Counted from the stretch's first letter, positions 25,463 to 34,484 are shown. The stretch: DNA of 64,000 nt from Halieaceae bacterium (GCA_902623175.1 CACNSR010000001.1:146337-210336); one strand, 5' to 3'. Made by a program: numbers and translations. Notes: a model not told the origin generated them from the letters alone.

Positions 25463-26815
25463 TCAGGCATGCAGTCGGCGTTCCAGTTCAACATGGAAGT
25501 GCCGCAACCGCTGCTCCTGCTCGCCCCAGAGTTGTCCCTTGAACGCCTTGCTACGCATGCCTTCCTGCACCGAGGGCAGAAACGCGGCGTCCTGGCTCAG
25601 CACCAGGCCGAGACCCGGGTCTTCGTCGATGAGAAAACTCTCTGTCTCGGGCCGCACGCTACCGGTGACATTCGTACCCTCCGGCAACCCCATCCACGCA
25701 GGCGGGCAGTAGTTGGGATCGTCTACCGGGAACATCAGTGTCATGGTGTCGTACCAAAAGCGCTCTGGGTCCGTGTCGTGGGGTATGAAGCGCATCAAAA
25801 AGATGGCCTCGGGGTGGCAGCCGATTTGGACGTTGGGGAAAATTCCGGTCGCCCAACTGTCTGACAGCTGACCGTCAGTAAAGCGTTCATAACCCAAACC
25901 AAGGCGCTCAGACCGCTCGCGCTTGGCCTGCTGAATCGCGGACCGCACATCGGCGGCGGTGCCGGTAAAACCGGCGGGATCCACACCTGCTTCCTGCAGC
26001 ATGTACTGCAGCCCTTCATTGACCGTGGTCTGGTCCGCCTGACGCGGGCTGGGTTGCCCCAGCGGCACGATCATGCGGCTGGCGCCGTTGGGGTAGCAAT
26101 CGTACTGCACGTTCAAATCGCCCATGACGCCACGGGTCTCGGGGTGCACCGCGTGCAGGTGATAGCTCTCATAGAATGCTTCGACGCCCACTTTCCAGTT
26201 GGAGCCCCACTCGCTACGCACGTGACGCACTACTCGCATCTGGTCGATCCGGTAGTTCTCGAGGTAGCCCTCAGGAAGGCCAACCGCTTCTTTGAGCGGG
26301 GATGGGGTGTCAGCCATACTGACGAAGACCAGCCCCGCGTGCTCCTCACAGGCCACTGGTGTGAGTCCCGGGCGGTGACAAATAACGGGCTCCTGAAAGG
26401 TTTCCTCGTCCGTGATGGTGCGCAGCTCCCCGCTATTGCGAAAGCTCCAGCTGTGGAAGGGGCAGACGAAGACTTTCTTGTTGCCTCGCTCTTCGATTAA
26501 CAGTCGGGCACCTCGATGGGGGCAGACGTTATAGAACGCCTTGATTCCCTCTTGCGTGCGGGTGACGATGATCGACTCACTGCGCACGCGAAATAAAAAG
26601 TAGTCACCGAGTTTTGGTATATCGGAGCTGACCCCGGCAATCAGCCAGCTCTGCGTCCAGACCTTGTTCCACTCGCGCTGCATTTGCTCCGCGCTGAAGT
26701 AGCCGTCTTTGCCGTAAATTTCGGCGCCATTGTCAATGGGGGGTTGCTTGGCCTCGAGACTTTCGACGGGTGCATCCGGGTTAATGACGGCAACGGGAAT
26801 CATCTTGCTGTTCAT
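25463..26815 (-). CDS. Rieske non-heme iron oxygenase, alpha subunit
   Basis: A 450-aa oxygenase subunit started at the ATG at 26815 with GTGAGGACG before it; the open frame extends 46 codons further upstream through the DUF35 gene end and is not believed. The Rieske ligands are CPHRGARLL and CPFHSWSF with the usual 17-residue spacing. The catalytic iron site is seen as GVEAFYESYHLHAVHPETRG with two His. Length and motifs fit the ring-hydroxylating oxygenase alpha family. No small beta subunit, ferredoxin or reductase gene adjoins it. Within the operon it may hydroxylate the ring or side chain before CoA-dependent steps. Confidence 0.88.
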   Translation of the reverse strand: MNSKMIPVAVINPDAPVESLEAKQPPIDNGAEIYGKDGYFSAEQMQREWNKVWTQSWLIAGVSSDIPKLGDYFLFRVRSESIIVTRTQEGIKAFYNVCPHRGARLLIEERGNKKVFVCPFHSWSFRNSGELRTITDEETFQEPVICHRPGLTPVACEEHAGLVFVSMADTPSPLKEAVGLPEGYLENYRIDQMRVVRHVRSEWGSNWKVGVEAFYESYHLHAVHPETRGVMGDLNVQYDCYPNGASRMIVPLGQPSPRQADQTTVNEGLQYMLQEAGVDPAGFTGTAADVRSAIQQAKRERSERLGLGYERFTDGQLSDSWATGIFPNVQIGCHPEAIFLMRFIPHDTDPERFWYDTMTLMFPVDDPNYCPPAWMGLPEGTNVTGSVRPETESFLIDEDPGLGLVLSQDAAFLPSVQEGMRSKAFKGQLWGEQEQRLRHFHVELERRLHA

Positions 26816-26843
26816 CGTCCTCACTCTTGTGCAGTGCCTGGGT

Positions 26844-27260
26844 TCAGGCGTCCCCGCCATCCAGTGCGGGGTGTAAACGAAACAACGGCAGTGTGATGTC
26901 TTCTGACCACGCTGCAAAGTCCACCTTAACCGAGAGCCCCACCGCAAGCCCATCGGGGTCAGCGCCGACGATCTGACTCATCATGCGCGGGCCCTCGTCC
27001 AAGTCAATCAGGGCGATCACATAAGGCGCCTCAAAATCGGCAGAAACGCCCCGACGAACCACCGTGTAAGTGGCGATGGTGCCGGTGCCACTGGCGTCTT
27101 CCCACACCAGCTGATCACTGTGGCAGGCATCGCAGTGAGTGCGCGGATAAAACAGTGCGTGACCACAGCTATGGCAGCGCTGCAGCACCAGCTTGCCCGC
27201 TGCACAGGCATCGTAAAAAGGCTGCTCGGTTGGTGTGGGGCGTGGTACAGGCTTGGCCAC
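26844..27260 (-). CDS. DUF35 Zn-ribbon/OB-fold protein, partner of the thiolase-like protein
   Basis: A 138-aa protein with the rubredoxin-like zinc ribbon CHSCGHALFYPRTHCDAC (two CxxC pairs) at residues ~27-46 and an OB-fold domain from GTGTIATYTVV to the end. The start is GTG at 27260, three bases past the thiolase stop, with GTGGAG upstream; an ATG further left would lie inside the thiolase gene. DUF35 proteins bind next to thiolase-like enzymes and are needed for their activity, for example in Ltp2-ChsH2 retro-aldolases and acetone/acetoacetyl-forming complexes. The adjacency here strongly suggests the same partnership. Confidence 0.88.
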   Translation of the reverse strand: MAKPVPRPTPTEQPFYDACAAGKLVLQRCHSCGHALFYPRTHCDACHSDQLVWEDASGTGTIATYTVVRRGVSADFEAPYVIALIDLDEGPRMMSQIVGADPDGLAVGLSVKVDFAAWSEDITLPLFRLHPALDGGDA

Positions 27261-27262
27261 AG

Positions 27263-28435
27263 TCAGTGCTCCACGCCGAGAATGATGGTGGCGTGGCTCG
27301 ACATAATGCCGCCCTGCGCGTGGCATAGTGCCGTGCGCATGTTGGGCAGCTGCCGCTCACCCGCATCGCCCCGCATCTGGGTGATTGCCTCTGTGAGGCC
27401 GAACATCGCGCCGGGGTTGCCGGGATGACAATAAGACAGCATCCCGCCGTGGGTATTCATGGGTTTGCTGCCGCCGGGCCGGCTGATTCCGCTGGCCAGC
27501 CAGTCGCCGCCCTCACCCTTGCCGCAAAAGCCAAGATCCTCGATTTGAATTAGTAGCGCAGGGGTGAAGCAGTCATAGAGCTGCAAAAGATTAATATCGT
27601 CGGGTGTGAGCCCCGCCTCGGCGTAGGCAGCCTGACCCGATTGCACCGCAGCCGACGTTGTAAGGTCTTTCGCCTGGCTGATGTGTTCATAGGCGTGTCC
27701 CTCGCCATAACCAAGCAGGGTGATGGCCTTGTGGGGGCCATCTTTTGCCCGGTCTTTGCGGGTGATCACTACCGCTGCACCGCCATCTGACACCAGCGAG
27801 CAATCTAGGACTTTGAGCGGGTCGGCGATCGCGCGGGAGTTCATGACGTCTTCGACTGAGATGGGATCGCGCATCTGTGCTTTGGGGTGCTGGGTCGCCC
27901 AGGCCCGGCAGGACACTGCAGCCTCGGCAAACTGGGGTTCGGTGGTGCCGAACTGGTGCATATGAGCGCGGGCGATCAGCGCGTAGTAAGCGGGGACGGT
28001 GGGTCCATAGGGTTGTTCGTAATGGGGGTGCCCCGAGCTTGACTGCACCACCATGGCCTGTTCGCGGGTCATGAAACTGCGCAAGCTATCTCCCATCGCT
28101 ACAACGATCGTGTCTGCCATGCCGGCATGAATGGCGGCGGCCGCCATGTTGAGTGCCATAAAAGTGGTACCGCCGCCGGTATTGACGGTGACACAGTGTC
28201 GAGGTTGCCAGCCGATGTACTCGGCAACTGCCTCTGCGTGATACATGATGGGTTCGGCGAAGGCATTGCAGGTAATGAGCCCGTCGACCTCAGCGAGGGT
28301 CAGGCCAGCATCTTCAATGGCATCAAGGGTGACCTGTACGCACAGTTCGCGGGGGCTTTTATCCGGCACGATGCCCACGGCGCTCTCTGCCATTCCAATC
28401 AGCGCAAACTCTCCCCCTAGTCCCGATACACTCAT
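27263..28435 (-). CDS. Thiolase-superfamily protein (SCP2/Ltp-like), nucleophilic Cys absent
   Basis: A 390-aa thiolase-fold protein. N-terminal ALIGMAESAVGIVPDKSP and DGLITCNAF are typical of the SCP2/lipid-transfer branch. At the position of the acyl-accepting Cys the sequence is TVNTGGGTTFMALNMA, so that residue is missing. The C-terminal active-site loops remain as KPMNTHGGMLSYCHPG and ALCHAQGG. Loss of the first Cys is a hallmark of thiolase-like aldolases and condensation-incompetent members, such as Ltp2, which cleave beta-hydroxyacyl-CoA by retro-aldol chemistry with a DUF35 partner. The DUF35 gene follows directly and two hydratase halves precede. Retro-aldolase is the best guess. 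Confidence 0.85.
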   Translation of the reverse strand: MSVSGLGGEFALIGMAESAVGIVPDKSPRELCVQVTLDAIEDAGLTLAEVDGLITCNAFAEPIMYHAEAVAEYIGWQPRHCVTVNTGGGTTFMALNMAAAAIHAGMADTIVVAMGDSLRSFMTREQAMVVQSSSGHPHYEQPYGPTVPAYYALIARAHMHQFGTTEPQFAEAAVSCRAWATQHPKAQMRDPISVEDVMNSRAIADPLKVLDCSLVSDGGAAVVITRKDRAKDGPHKAITLLGYGEGHAYEHISQAKDLTTSAAVQSGQAAYAEAGLTPDDINLLQLYDCFTPALLIQIEDLGFCGKGEGGDWLASGISRPGGSKPMNTHGGMLSYCHPGNPGAMFGLTEAITQMRGDAGERQLPNMRTALCHAQGGIMSSHATIILGVEH

Positions 28436-28440
28436 GGCTC

Positions 28441-28854
28441 TCAGCTAGCTAACGTTAACCGTGCGGTGACCACGCCCGGTGTGAGTATCTCGTCGCGCTC
28501 GTTCTTTACGAATACCTCTAGCGTGACTTGGCCGGTGCTTTCGTCATAGGCCGTGATGGTGCCGCCTGCGGTAACGGTATCGCCAACATAGGCCGCGATG
28601 CGGTTGGAGTACTCAATGCCGGTGATTATGCCTGCGTCGCCCAACCATTCGTCGACCACTTGATGCAGCCAGTCGCCCATCAGTGGGCCGGCCACAACTA
28701 GGCCGGGGTAGCCCTCAACCTCGGTGGCGTAGGGCATATCAAAGTGGATGCGGTGCCCGTTCCAGAGCGAGGCGTTGTAGAGCATTTGCTGCACTTCATT
28801 GCAGTAGTGCTGCCGCTCTGGGATAGCCATGCCGATTGTAGGTGCCGTGCTCAT
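28441..28854 (-). CDS. MaoC/HTD2-like hot-dog hydratase, C-terminal-type half
   Basis: A 137-aa single hot-dog protein. Diagnostic stretch is SLWNGHRIHFDMPYATEVEG followed by YPGLVVAGPLMGDWL, which matches the catalytic half of HTD2-like/3-methylfumaryl-CoA hydratases with its His and Asp. It starts with ATG overlapping the stop of the preceding half (ATGA), so both halves are made together and should form a heteromeric enoyl-CoA hydratase. In related fungal and bacterial proteins the halves are fused. It would hydrate an unsaturated acyl-CoA before aldol cleavage. Confidence 0.83.
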   Translation of the reverse strand: MSTAPTIGMAIPERQHYCNEVQQMLYNASLWNGHRIHFDMPYATEVEGYPGLVVAGPLMGDWLHQVVDEWLGDAGIITGIEYSNRIAAYVGDTVTAGGTITAYDESTGQVTLEVFVKNERDEILTPGVVTARLTLAS

Positions 28855-29306
28855 CGCAGAATCCTTGTGGTCTTCTCGGTGACCACCATTTTGTTGTCAT
28901 CGTCCCGCACCTCCATCAACACTTCGTAGAAGATTAAAGGTCCGCTGCGGCCGGCCTTTTCATAGATATCGGTCAATGTTCGCGTTGCGGTGAGCCAATC
29001 GCCGGGTTTAATCGGCTTGTGATACGTGATGTCGAGGCCGCCCGCCATCGCTTTTTCCAGTGGAAACTTGGGCAGCAGTGAGTCAATCGAAACGCCGTCT
29101 GGGGAGAGCTCATCGAGCGGGACGACTTCCCAGAATAAATGCAGATGAAAGAGGGGTGGCGCGACGTCGCCCTCGAGGTATTTCGCCTGCCGGTTGTCGG
29201 TGGCGACTGCGTATTTGCGAATATCCCGCCGCGTCACGATCTCCCGCCGGGGCTCGCTCTGTTTACCAATGTGCGAGAGCACATCTTCTGAGAGCAGACT
29301 GCTCAT
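28851..29306 (-). CDS. MaoC-like N-terminal-type hot-dog dehydratase half (FAS1-like)
   Basis: A 151-aa hot-dog protein of the type forming the N-terminal half of HTD2/MaoC hydratases. It contains EIVTRRDIRKYAVATDN near residue 22, MAGGLDITYHKPIKPGDWL in the middle, and a LTATRTLTDIYEKAG strand region. The catalytic His-Asp pair typical of the active half is not clear here, fitting a structural or substrate-binding half. Its start overlaps the acyl-CoA ligase stop, and its stop overlaps the next half. Coupling on both sides argues for a single complex. Confidence 0.82.
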   Translation of the reverse strand: MSSLLSEDVLSHIGKQSEPRREIVTRRDIRKYAVATDNRQAKYLEGDVAPPLFHLHLFWEVVPLDELSPDGVSIDSLLPKFPLEKAMAGGLDITYHKPIKPGDWLTATRTLTDIYEKAGRSGPLIFYEVLMEVRDDDNKMVVTEKTTRILR

Positions 29307-30859
29307 ACCTGACGGGTCTCATCCTGCCAGTAGGGGTCGCGCAGATCCCGTTTCAGAATCTTGCCGGTGGGTGCCTTCGGCAGCGCCTCCACGAAGTCGA
29401 CGGACTTCGGTTTTTGATAGGAGGCCAGATGCTTGCTTGCCTCGGCGATGATCTCTTCCTCGGTGGCAGCTTGCCCGGGTTTCAGGACGACCACGGCCTT
29501 AACGGTCTCGCCCCAGGTGTCGTCGGGAATACCGAACACCGCGGATTCCAGCACGGCAGGGTGCTGGTGAATCGCGGCCTCGACCTGAGTGCTGTAAATA
29601 TTTTCGCCGCCGGAGATGATCATGTCCTTGGCTCGGTCGACAATGAACACATAGCCGTCCTCGTCCCAGGTGGCGATGTCGCCAGTCCACATCCAGCCGC
29701 CGCGGAGGGTCTGCTCGGTGAGATCCGGTCTGCGCCAGTACCCCAGCATGTTGGCCTCGGAGCGCACCACAATCTCACCGGCGGTCCGGCCATCTCTGGG
29801 CACGGGCTCGCCCTGGGAGTCGAAGACGCGGATCTCCGAGACAAAGCCCTCGCGACCGCAGGATCCCAGCCGCTCGGGATGGTCGCCGGCAACGGCGCGC
29901 TGGTGATCCTCCTGCGACAAAAAGGTCATGGTCATGCCCTCTGTCTGGCCGTAACCCTGAATCATGGTGCAGGGGAAAGCCTTGAGCGCAGCCTCGACCA
30001 CCGAGCGCGGCATGGGGCCGCCGCCATACTGGAAGTTCCGCAGGCTGCTGAGGTCGTAGTCTTCAAATCCCTCGACCGCCATCATCCAGTTGATCATGGT
30101 GGTGATGCCCAGAAACGCAGACACCCGCTCTTGTTGAATTACGTCCAGTGCCAGTTTGGCGTCAAAGTTGATCAATACCACGGGGCAGCCGTGAGCCATA
30201 TAGTTCATGGCGAGTGCCACGGGAATGTGGAACATCTGCCCGGTGAGCATGTACACGTCGGTGGGCACGATGCGCTCGGCGATGGACTGATTTAGCATGC
30301 CCATATAAAGCGAGTGGTGAGAGTGCAGGGCGCCCTTGGACTCACCGGTGGTGCCGCCGGTGTAAAGGATGAGTACCGGGTCATCCCCGGTGACTTCGGC
30401 AGCGGCTGTGGGTTCGTCATCGCTCGACTGAGCGATCAATTGCTCGTAGTCGCAGTCAGCGGCGTTGGTGAAAACCAGCGTTGCGGGTGTATTCGCAGCT
30501 TTGGCGAGGCTGCCCGTGAGCTCGACATACTCCTCGGAGCCAATCAATACGGCGGGCTCGCCATCTTCAAGAATCCGCGCCATCTCGGGCTCGCTCAGCC
30601 GCCAGTTGAGCGGCTGGGCAATCAGGCCGCAGCGCGCGCAGGCGTAGAACACCTCCATGTACTGGATGCAATTCTTGGAGAGAATAGCAACGCGATCACC
30701 TTTCTGGAGTTTGAGCTGATCACAGAATGCATTGGCGAGCCGGCGAACGCGCTCGTCGAGCGCGCTAAAGGTCATGCGCCGGTCGCTGGGTATATCGATC
30801 AGCGCCTCGCGCTCAGGGTCTAGGAGCGCGGTTTTGGCTGGGATGCGACCGAGATTCAT
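29303..30859 (-). CDS. Acyl-CoA synthetase / AMP-dependent ligase
   Basis: A 518-aa adenylate-forming enzyme that activates a carboxylic acid with ATP and CoA. Motifs in order: P-loop LILYTGGTTGESKGALHSHH near residue 170, MIQGYGQTEGMTMTF near residue 300, WMWTGDIATWDEDGYVFIVD with the conserved Asp, RAKDMIISGGENIYSTQVE hinge, and PTGKILKRDLRD with the catalytic Lys. It is the second gene of the operon and supplies the CoA thioester used by the hydratase and thiolase-like proteins. Substrate specificity is not readable. Confidence 0.92.
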   Translation of the reverse strand: MNLGRIPAKTALLDPEREALIDIPSDRRMTFSALDERVRRLANAFCDQLKLQKGDRVAILSKNCIQYMEVFYACARCGLIAQPLNWRLSEPEMARILEDGEPAVLIGSEEYVELTGSLAKAANTPATLVFTNAADCDYEQLIAQSSDDEPTAAAEVTGDDPVLILYTGGTTGESKGALHSHHSLYMGMLNQSIAERIVPTDVYMLTGQMFHIPVALAMNYMAHGCPVVLINFDAKLALDVIQQERVSAFLGITTMINWMMAVEGFEDYDLSSLRNFQYGGGPMPRSVVEAALKAFPCTMIQGYGQTEGMTMTFLSQEDHQRAVAGDHPERLGSCGREGFVSEIRVFDSQGEPVPRDGRTAGEIVVRSEANMLGYWRRPDLTEQTLRGGWMWTGDIATWDEDGYVFIVDRAKDMIISGGENIYSTQVEAAIHQHPAVLESAVFGIPDDTWGETVKAVVVLKPGQAATEEEIIAEASKHLASYQKPKSVDFVEALPKAPTGKILKRDLRDPYWQDETRQV

Positions 30860-30868
30860 GGCTGGGAT

Positions 30869-31282
30869 TCAGTAAGCGCTGTCGAGATCGATGTGGCGTT
30901 TGCTGATCTTCCACTCACCATCGATTTGTCCGACCTGATCACGGTACACCCCGGTGGTCAATAGCTTGGTCTCGGCGTTCTCGGTCGCGAACAGGGTCAG
31001 GTAGGAGGTGACCGCCAGGGTCTCTCCAAAAGCGTCAAACATGATGTTAGTGATGTCATGACGCCGCACATCGGTCTGGCTCGATTTAGCGCCCCGGTAG
31101 AGCTCCATGATGCTGTCACGCCCCTCAAATGGCCCGACCATGTCGCCCCCGGCGATCTGCATGCTCATAACAGCATCGGGCGCAAAGCAGGCTGCGAGGT
31201 CATCGAGATGATTCTCATCGTAGAAATAGGCCATTCGGTTTAATAACTCAGAGATGGCAAAGCGGTCTTCGGCTGACGGCAT
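30869..31282 (-). CDS. SnoaL-like (NTF2-fold) protein
   Basis: A 137-aa NTF2-superfamily protein with the characteristic AISELLNRMAYFYDENHLDD opening, the FAPDAVMSM strand, and the closing GEWKISKRHIDLDSAY. Members act as isomerases, dehydratases or hydroxylases, or bind small hydrophobic ligands, and are frequent in steroid and aromatic catabolic operons. It is the first gene of the eight-gene operon, 9 bases before the ligase. A near-perfect 17-bp palindrome lies about 60 bases upstream. Confidence 0.82.
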   Translation of the reverse strand: MPSAEDRFAISELLNRMAYFYDENHLDDLAACFAPDAVMSMQIAGGDMVGPFEGRDSIMELYRGAKSSQTDVRRHDITNIMFDAFGETLAVTSYLTLFATENAETKLLTTGVYRDQVGQIDGEWKISKRHIDLDSAY

Positions 31283-31340
31283 GGTTGGGGTCCTCTCGAG
31301 ACAAAATCGTTATGGTTATAAGTGCACGCGGCGCGAAGTC

Positions 31341-31357
31341 ACTTGTTCCGAGCAAGT
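31341..31357. promoter_or_regulatory. Candidate operator palindrome upstream of the eight-gene catabolic operon
   Basis: ACTTGTTC and GAGCAAGT form an inverted repeat with one mismatch around a single central base. It lies 59 bases before the SnoaL-like gene start, a suitable position for a TetR- or similar dimeric repressor. No regulator gene is adjacent. The rest of the 31283-31681 gap shows no gene I can support. Confidence 0.4.
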
Positions 31358-31681
31358 CATCGCACTTTAGGCTATCAGGGTGGTGAGGATCAACAGACAG
31401 ATCCGGGTCAGGCAAGCGAGATGGCTAGGTAGACAGATGCTCAAACAACCAGTTAGGTAGCGAGAGGCCTTTGTCTCAACCGCTTAGGTTCTGCGCTTTA
31501 TCCCGTGGGCCTCGAGCATCGCCAAAGGCGCAAGGCAATACGTCAGTACTGCGAGGGCTCTAATGCAATATGCAGGGCACTGATTTATCCCTCGTCGGCT
31601 GCGCCCACGGCATTGGTGGTTTGCTGGCTACTGAATAGCACTCGACGTCGATCGACTTCGCGTCGCCAGCGACCGCTGAAA

Positions 31682-32086
31682 TCACTGCTCAATCTCTTCT
31701 TGGATGGGTTGCCGGCCCGCGGCTCTGGCCGAATCGATCATGGCGCCAGTAGCGGCTGCCAGGTCACCGACCGGTCCATCGTCGGCGTCGACAGGCACCG
31801 AAACCATCAGTTCCTCTTGCTGCAAGGAGTCATCATCCTCGGTTTCGAGATGGATTTTCACTTCCTTGTGAATTTCGTCCCTGGTCCCATCGTGGGTTTT
31901 GATAATCCAAACGTTGCGGTCGTTGTCGGCGCCGAGCGCTACAGGGTCTATGCTGTCCTGCCGATGATGGCCTATGGCCATCTGAGGCTGCGGCCCGTTA
32001 TGCTCAGGCGTAATAACATCATCTTGCAGGGTGGCGTCGTCAATCAGCGCCTCTAAAAGGGGAGCAGGACCGTAATGTGCATGCAT
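31682..32086 (-). CDS. Acidic hypothetical protein
   Basis: A 134-aa frame started at the ATG at 32086; the open frame continues upstream another 59 codons without a good start context. The protein is strongly acidic, rich in Asp, Glu and Gln, with HLETEDDDSLQQEELMV and an Ala-rich DLAAATGAMIDSARAAG stretch, and has no signal peptide or helix pair. I do not recognise a family. A plus-strand frame (31505-32056) overlaps it; I prefer the minus strand for its less biased composition, but either could be non-coding. Confidence 0.4.
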   Translation of the reverse strand: MHAHYGPAPLLEALIDDATLQDDVITPEHNGPQPQMAIGHHRQDSIDPVALGADNDRNVWIIKTHDGTRDEIHKEVKIHLETEDDDSLQQEELMVSVPVDADDGPVGDLAAATGAMIDSARAAGRQPIQEEIEQ

Positions 32087-32228
32087 CAAAATAGCTTCTC
32101 TAGACGGTTTGTCGCCACAGGCAGATAGCGGGCTATTCCGACGCTGTGACGCTACCAAGGTGTCAATGGTCCACCTATTCTGGGCAAAAGTTCCGAGGTT
32201 TTCTGCGGCGCCGAGAGTGCTACATTTT

Positions 32229-33746
32229 ATGTCTGACTTAGCGATCGGTGAAAGGATGCGCAAGACGTACTCGCTAGTTATCGGACTTTTTTATCTCTTG
32301 CTTGTGGCCTGCAGTGGCGGTGGCAGTAGCACGCCACCTCCTGCGCCTCCGCTCGCCGACGCTGGTGATTCGGGCAGTGACGGCTCAGGTGATATCGGAG
32401 AGTCAAACACGTGTGACGTGCCTTCACAAATCGATTTTGTCGAGGCGGTCACCGACAGCTGGTACCTTTGGTACGAAGAGATGGCCGATGTCGACAAGGC
32501 AGGTTATGAGTCTGCTCAGGCGTATCTGGATGCTCGGCTAGCCCCCCTGATTGACGAAGGACGGGATCGCGGTTTCTCCTATATGACCACGATCACAGAA
32601 GACGAGACCAGCATCAGTTCAGGGGCTTATACCGGTTTTGGCTTTCGCTCCAACTCGACATCCGCCGGGTTGTTCATCATTGATGTGTTCGAGAGCGGCC
32701 CAGCCTGGGCGGCGGGTGTCAGGCGTGGGATGGAATTGGTTGCTGTCGATACGGGTAACGGCTTCGAGACGCTCGCGCAGCTGAGCGAGCGCGGGGCTAC
32801 CAGCGAGGAGATTTTTGGTCCCCGCGAGGTGGGCATCGAGAGAGACTTTCGTTTCAGGCAGAACGGTACCGAGGTAGATTTCTCCATTGCGAAAGACAAA
32901 TTGTCGCCTCCCGCGCTGGCGGGGGAACCCTTGCTGATCGAGCGCTCGGGCCTCGCACCGGTCGGCTATTTGCACCTTCGGCAATTTATTAATGCGGCAC
33001 TTACACCAGAGGACGGCTTCCCCTCTCTGACAGATGCCACGACTTTGTTTAAGGAGGCGAGTGTGACGGATCTGATTATTGACCTGCGCTATAACGGCGG
33101 CGGTTTGTTGAGTGTGGCTGATACCATGATGGACCTGCTGGCTGGTATGACGGCAACTGGTGAGCCCTCCTTCAAGATTCAGGTCAACGACCAGCACCCT
33201 GACTTCAATGAGGATGAGAACAACTGGGGGGTGTTTGACGAGCTCCCCGAAACGTTCTCTCCCATCCGCATCGCCTTTATCACCTCGCGCTATACGGCGT
33301 CTGCCAGCGAGCTCGTCATCAATGGTCTTCATCCCCACATCGATACGGTGATGGTGGGCGGCAATACCTTCGGCAAGCAGGTGGGGCAGGGCCGCTGGGA
33401 CTTGCATGAGCTGGTGGACGGTCTTAAGCGGGAAGATTGCGATGTGGCCTTGAGGCTCACTGCCTTCGAGATCGTGAATGGTGAGAATGACGGCGGCTAT
33501 CATCAGGTGGGTCTCGATGGTACCGGTCGCTTCACCCTTTGCGTCGCCGAGGACGATATCTTTAATCCTTTCGGAGACCCGCGGGAGGCCTCGGTCGCGG
33601 CCGCGCTTGATTGGCTCGGTACCGGGTCCTGTCCGTCCTCCGCCTCGGGCAACAGGAATGGTGTAATGGCTAGGCAGCGCGTCGCATTGCCAGCTTGGTT
33701 GGAAGCGGAATATATTCCCGAGCGTATCGACGCAAACCTGCGCTAG
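32229..33746 (+). CDS. S41-family peptidase, predicted lipoprotein
   Basis: A ~505-aa C-terminal-processing-type serine protease. The N-terminus carries a lipoprotein signal (YSLVIGLFYLLLVACSGGG, lipobox LVAC) followed by a Pro/Gly/Ser linker. A PDZ-like region follows (GLFIIDVFESGPAWAAGVRRG), then the catalytic core: VTDLIIDLRYNGGGLLSV, TSRYTASASELVINGL with the nucleophilic Ser, and GGNTFGKQVGQGRW with the Lys partner. It should degrade or process proteins at the cell envelope. The start is uncertain: ATG at 32229 or at 32256, the latter giving a more classic signal peptide but a cramped ribosome-binding site. Confidence 0.87.
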   Translation: MSDLAIGERMRKTYSLVIGLFYLLLVACSGGGSSTPPPAPPLADAGDSGSDGSGDIGESNTCDVPSQIDFVEAVTDSWYLWYEEMADVDKAGYESAQAYLDARLAPLIDEGRDRGFSYMTTITEDETSISSGAYTGFGFRSNSTSAGLFIIDVFESGPAWAAGVRRGMELVAVDTGNGFETLAQLSERGATSEEIFGPREVGIERDFRFRQNGTEVDFSIAKDKLSPPALAGEPLLIERSGLAPVGYLHLRQFINAALTPEDGFPSLTDATTLFKEASVTDLIIDLRYNGGGLLSVADTMMDLLAGMTATGEPSFKIQVNDQHPDFNEDENNWGVFDELPETFSPIRIAFITSRYTASASELVINGLHPHIDTVMVGGNTFGKQVGQGRWDLHELVDGLKREDCDVALRLTAFEIVNGENDGGYHQVGLDGTGRFTLCVAEDDIFNPFGDPREASVAAALDWLGTGSCPSSASGNRNGVMARQRVALPAWLEAEYIPERIDANLR

Positions 33747-33803
33747 GTCGAGCTATGTATCCCCGGCTAGTCGGTACAGTGAATCATTGAGGTCAGTATC
33801 ACC

Positions 33804-34484
33804 ATGAATGACAACGTGAGCTCGGGCGAGCTCTTTTTGAATATTGTGAGCAAGCGGCGTTCGATGCGCGACTTCAAGCCCGACCCGGTGCCGAGAGACA
33901 TTATCGAATCGGTCTTTGGTGGCGCTCAGCGGGCGCCTAGTAACTGCAATACCCAGCCGTGGTTCGTGCACGTGGTGACCGGCGAAACGCTGGAGCAGCT
34001 GAGAACCGAGCTCCCCGCCAAATTTGCGGCGGGTGAGATTGCGCTGGACTTCCCCTATGACGGCCAATACGAGGGGGTCTATCAGGACCGTCAGTACGCC
34101 TCGGCGACCGCGCTCTACGACTCACTCGGTATCGCGCGCGAGCGAAAGGCCGAGCGCAATGCCTGGTTCATGCGCAACTTCAGTTTTTTTAACGCGCCCG
34201 CGGTGGCTTTTTTTACTTTGCCCACTGGGTTTGGTCTGCGCGAAGCCTGTGATCTGGGCATGTTCGCGCAAACCGTGATGCTCGGTCTGACAGCGCATGG
34301 CCTCGGGTCCTGCCCCCAGACCGCGCTGGCCTTCCTCGCTAATGTGATTCGACCCGCGCTGGGCCTCGGTGACCATGAGCAGCTGATGTTTGGTATGAGC
34401 TTTGGTTACCCCACTGACACGGTGGTGAATGAGGTGCGCACGGACCGGGCGGCGTTAGAGGACGTGGTGACCTTCCACTCCTGA
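33804..34484 (+). CDS. Nitroreductase-family FMN oxidoreductase
   Basis: A 226-aa flavoprotein with the FMN-binding RRSMRDFKPDPVPRDIIES near the N-terminus, GGAQRAPSNCNTQPWFVHVV, and a C-terminal GMSFGYPTDTVVNEVRTDRA. It reduces nitro groups, quinones or related compounds with NAD(P)H. It stands between the S41 peptidase and the RibBA gene on the opposite strand, so probably is monocistronic. Physiological substrate is unknown. Confidence 0.88.
   Translation: MNDNVSSGELFLNIVSKRRSMRDFKPDPVPRDIIESVFGGAQRAPSNCNTQPWFVHVVTGETLEQLRTELPAKFAAGEIALDFPYDGQYEGVYQDRQYASATALYDSLGIARERKAERNAWFMRNFSFFNAPAVAFFTLPTGFGLREACDLGMFAQTVMLGLTAHGLGSCPQTALAFLANVIRPALGLGDHEQLMFGMSFGYPTDTVVNEVRTDRAALEDVVTFHS

Noticed and set aside
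31505..32056. Plus-strand 183-codon ORF
   Set aside because: It overlaps the more plausible minus-strand acidic frame and has no start context or recognisable motif.
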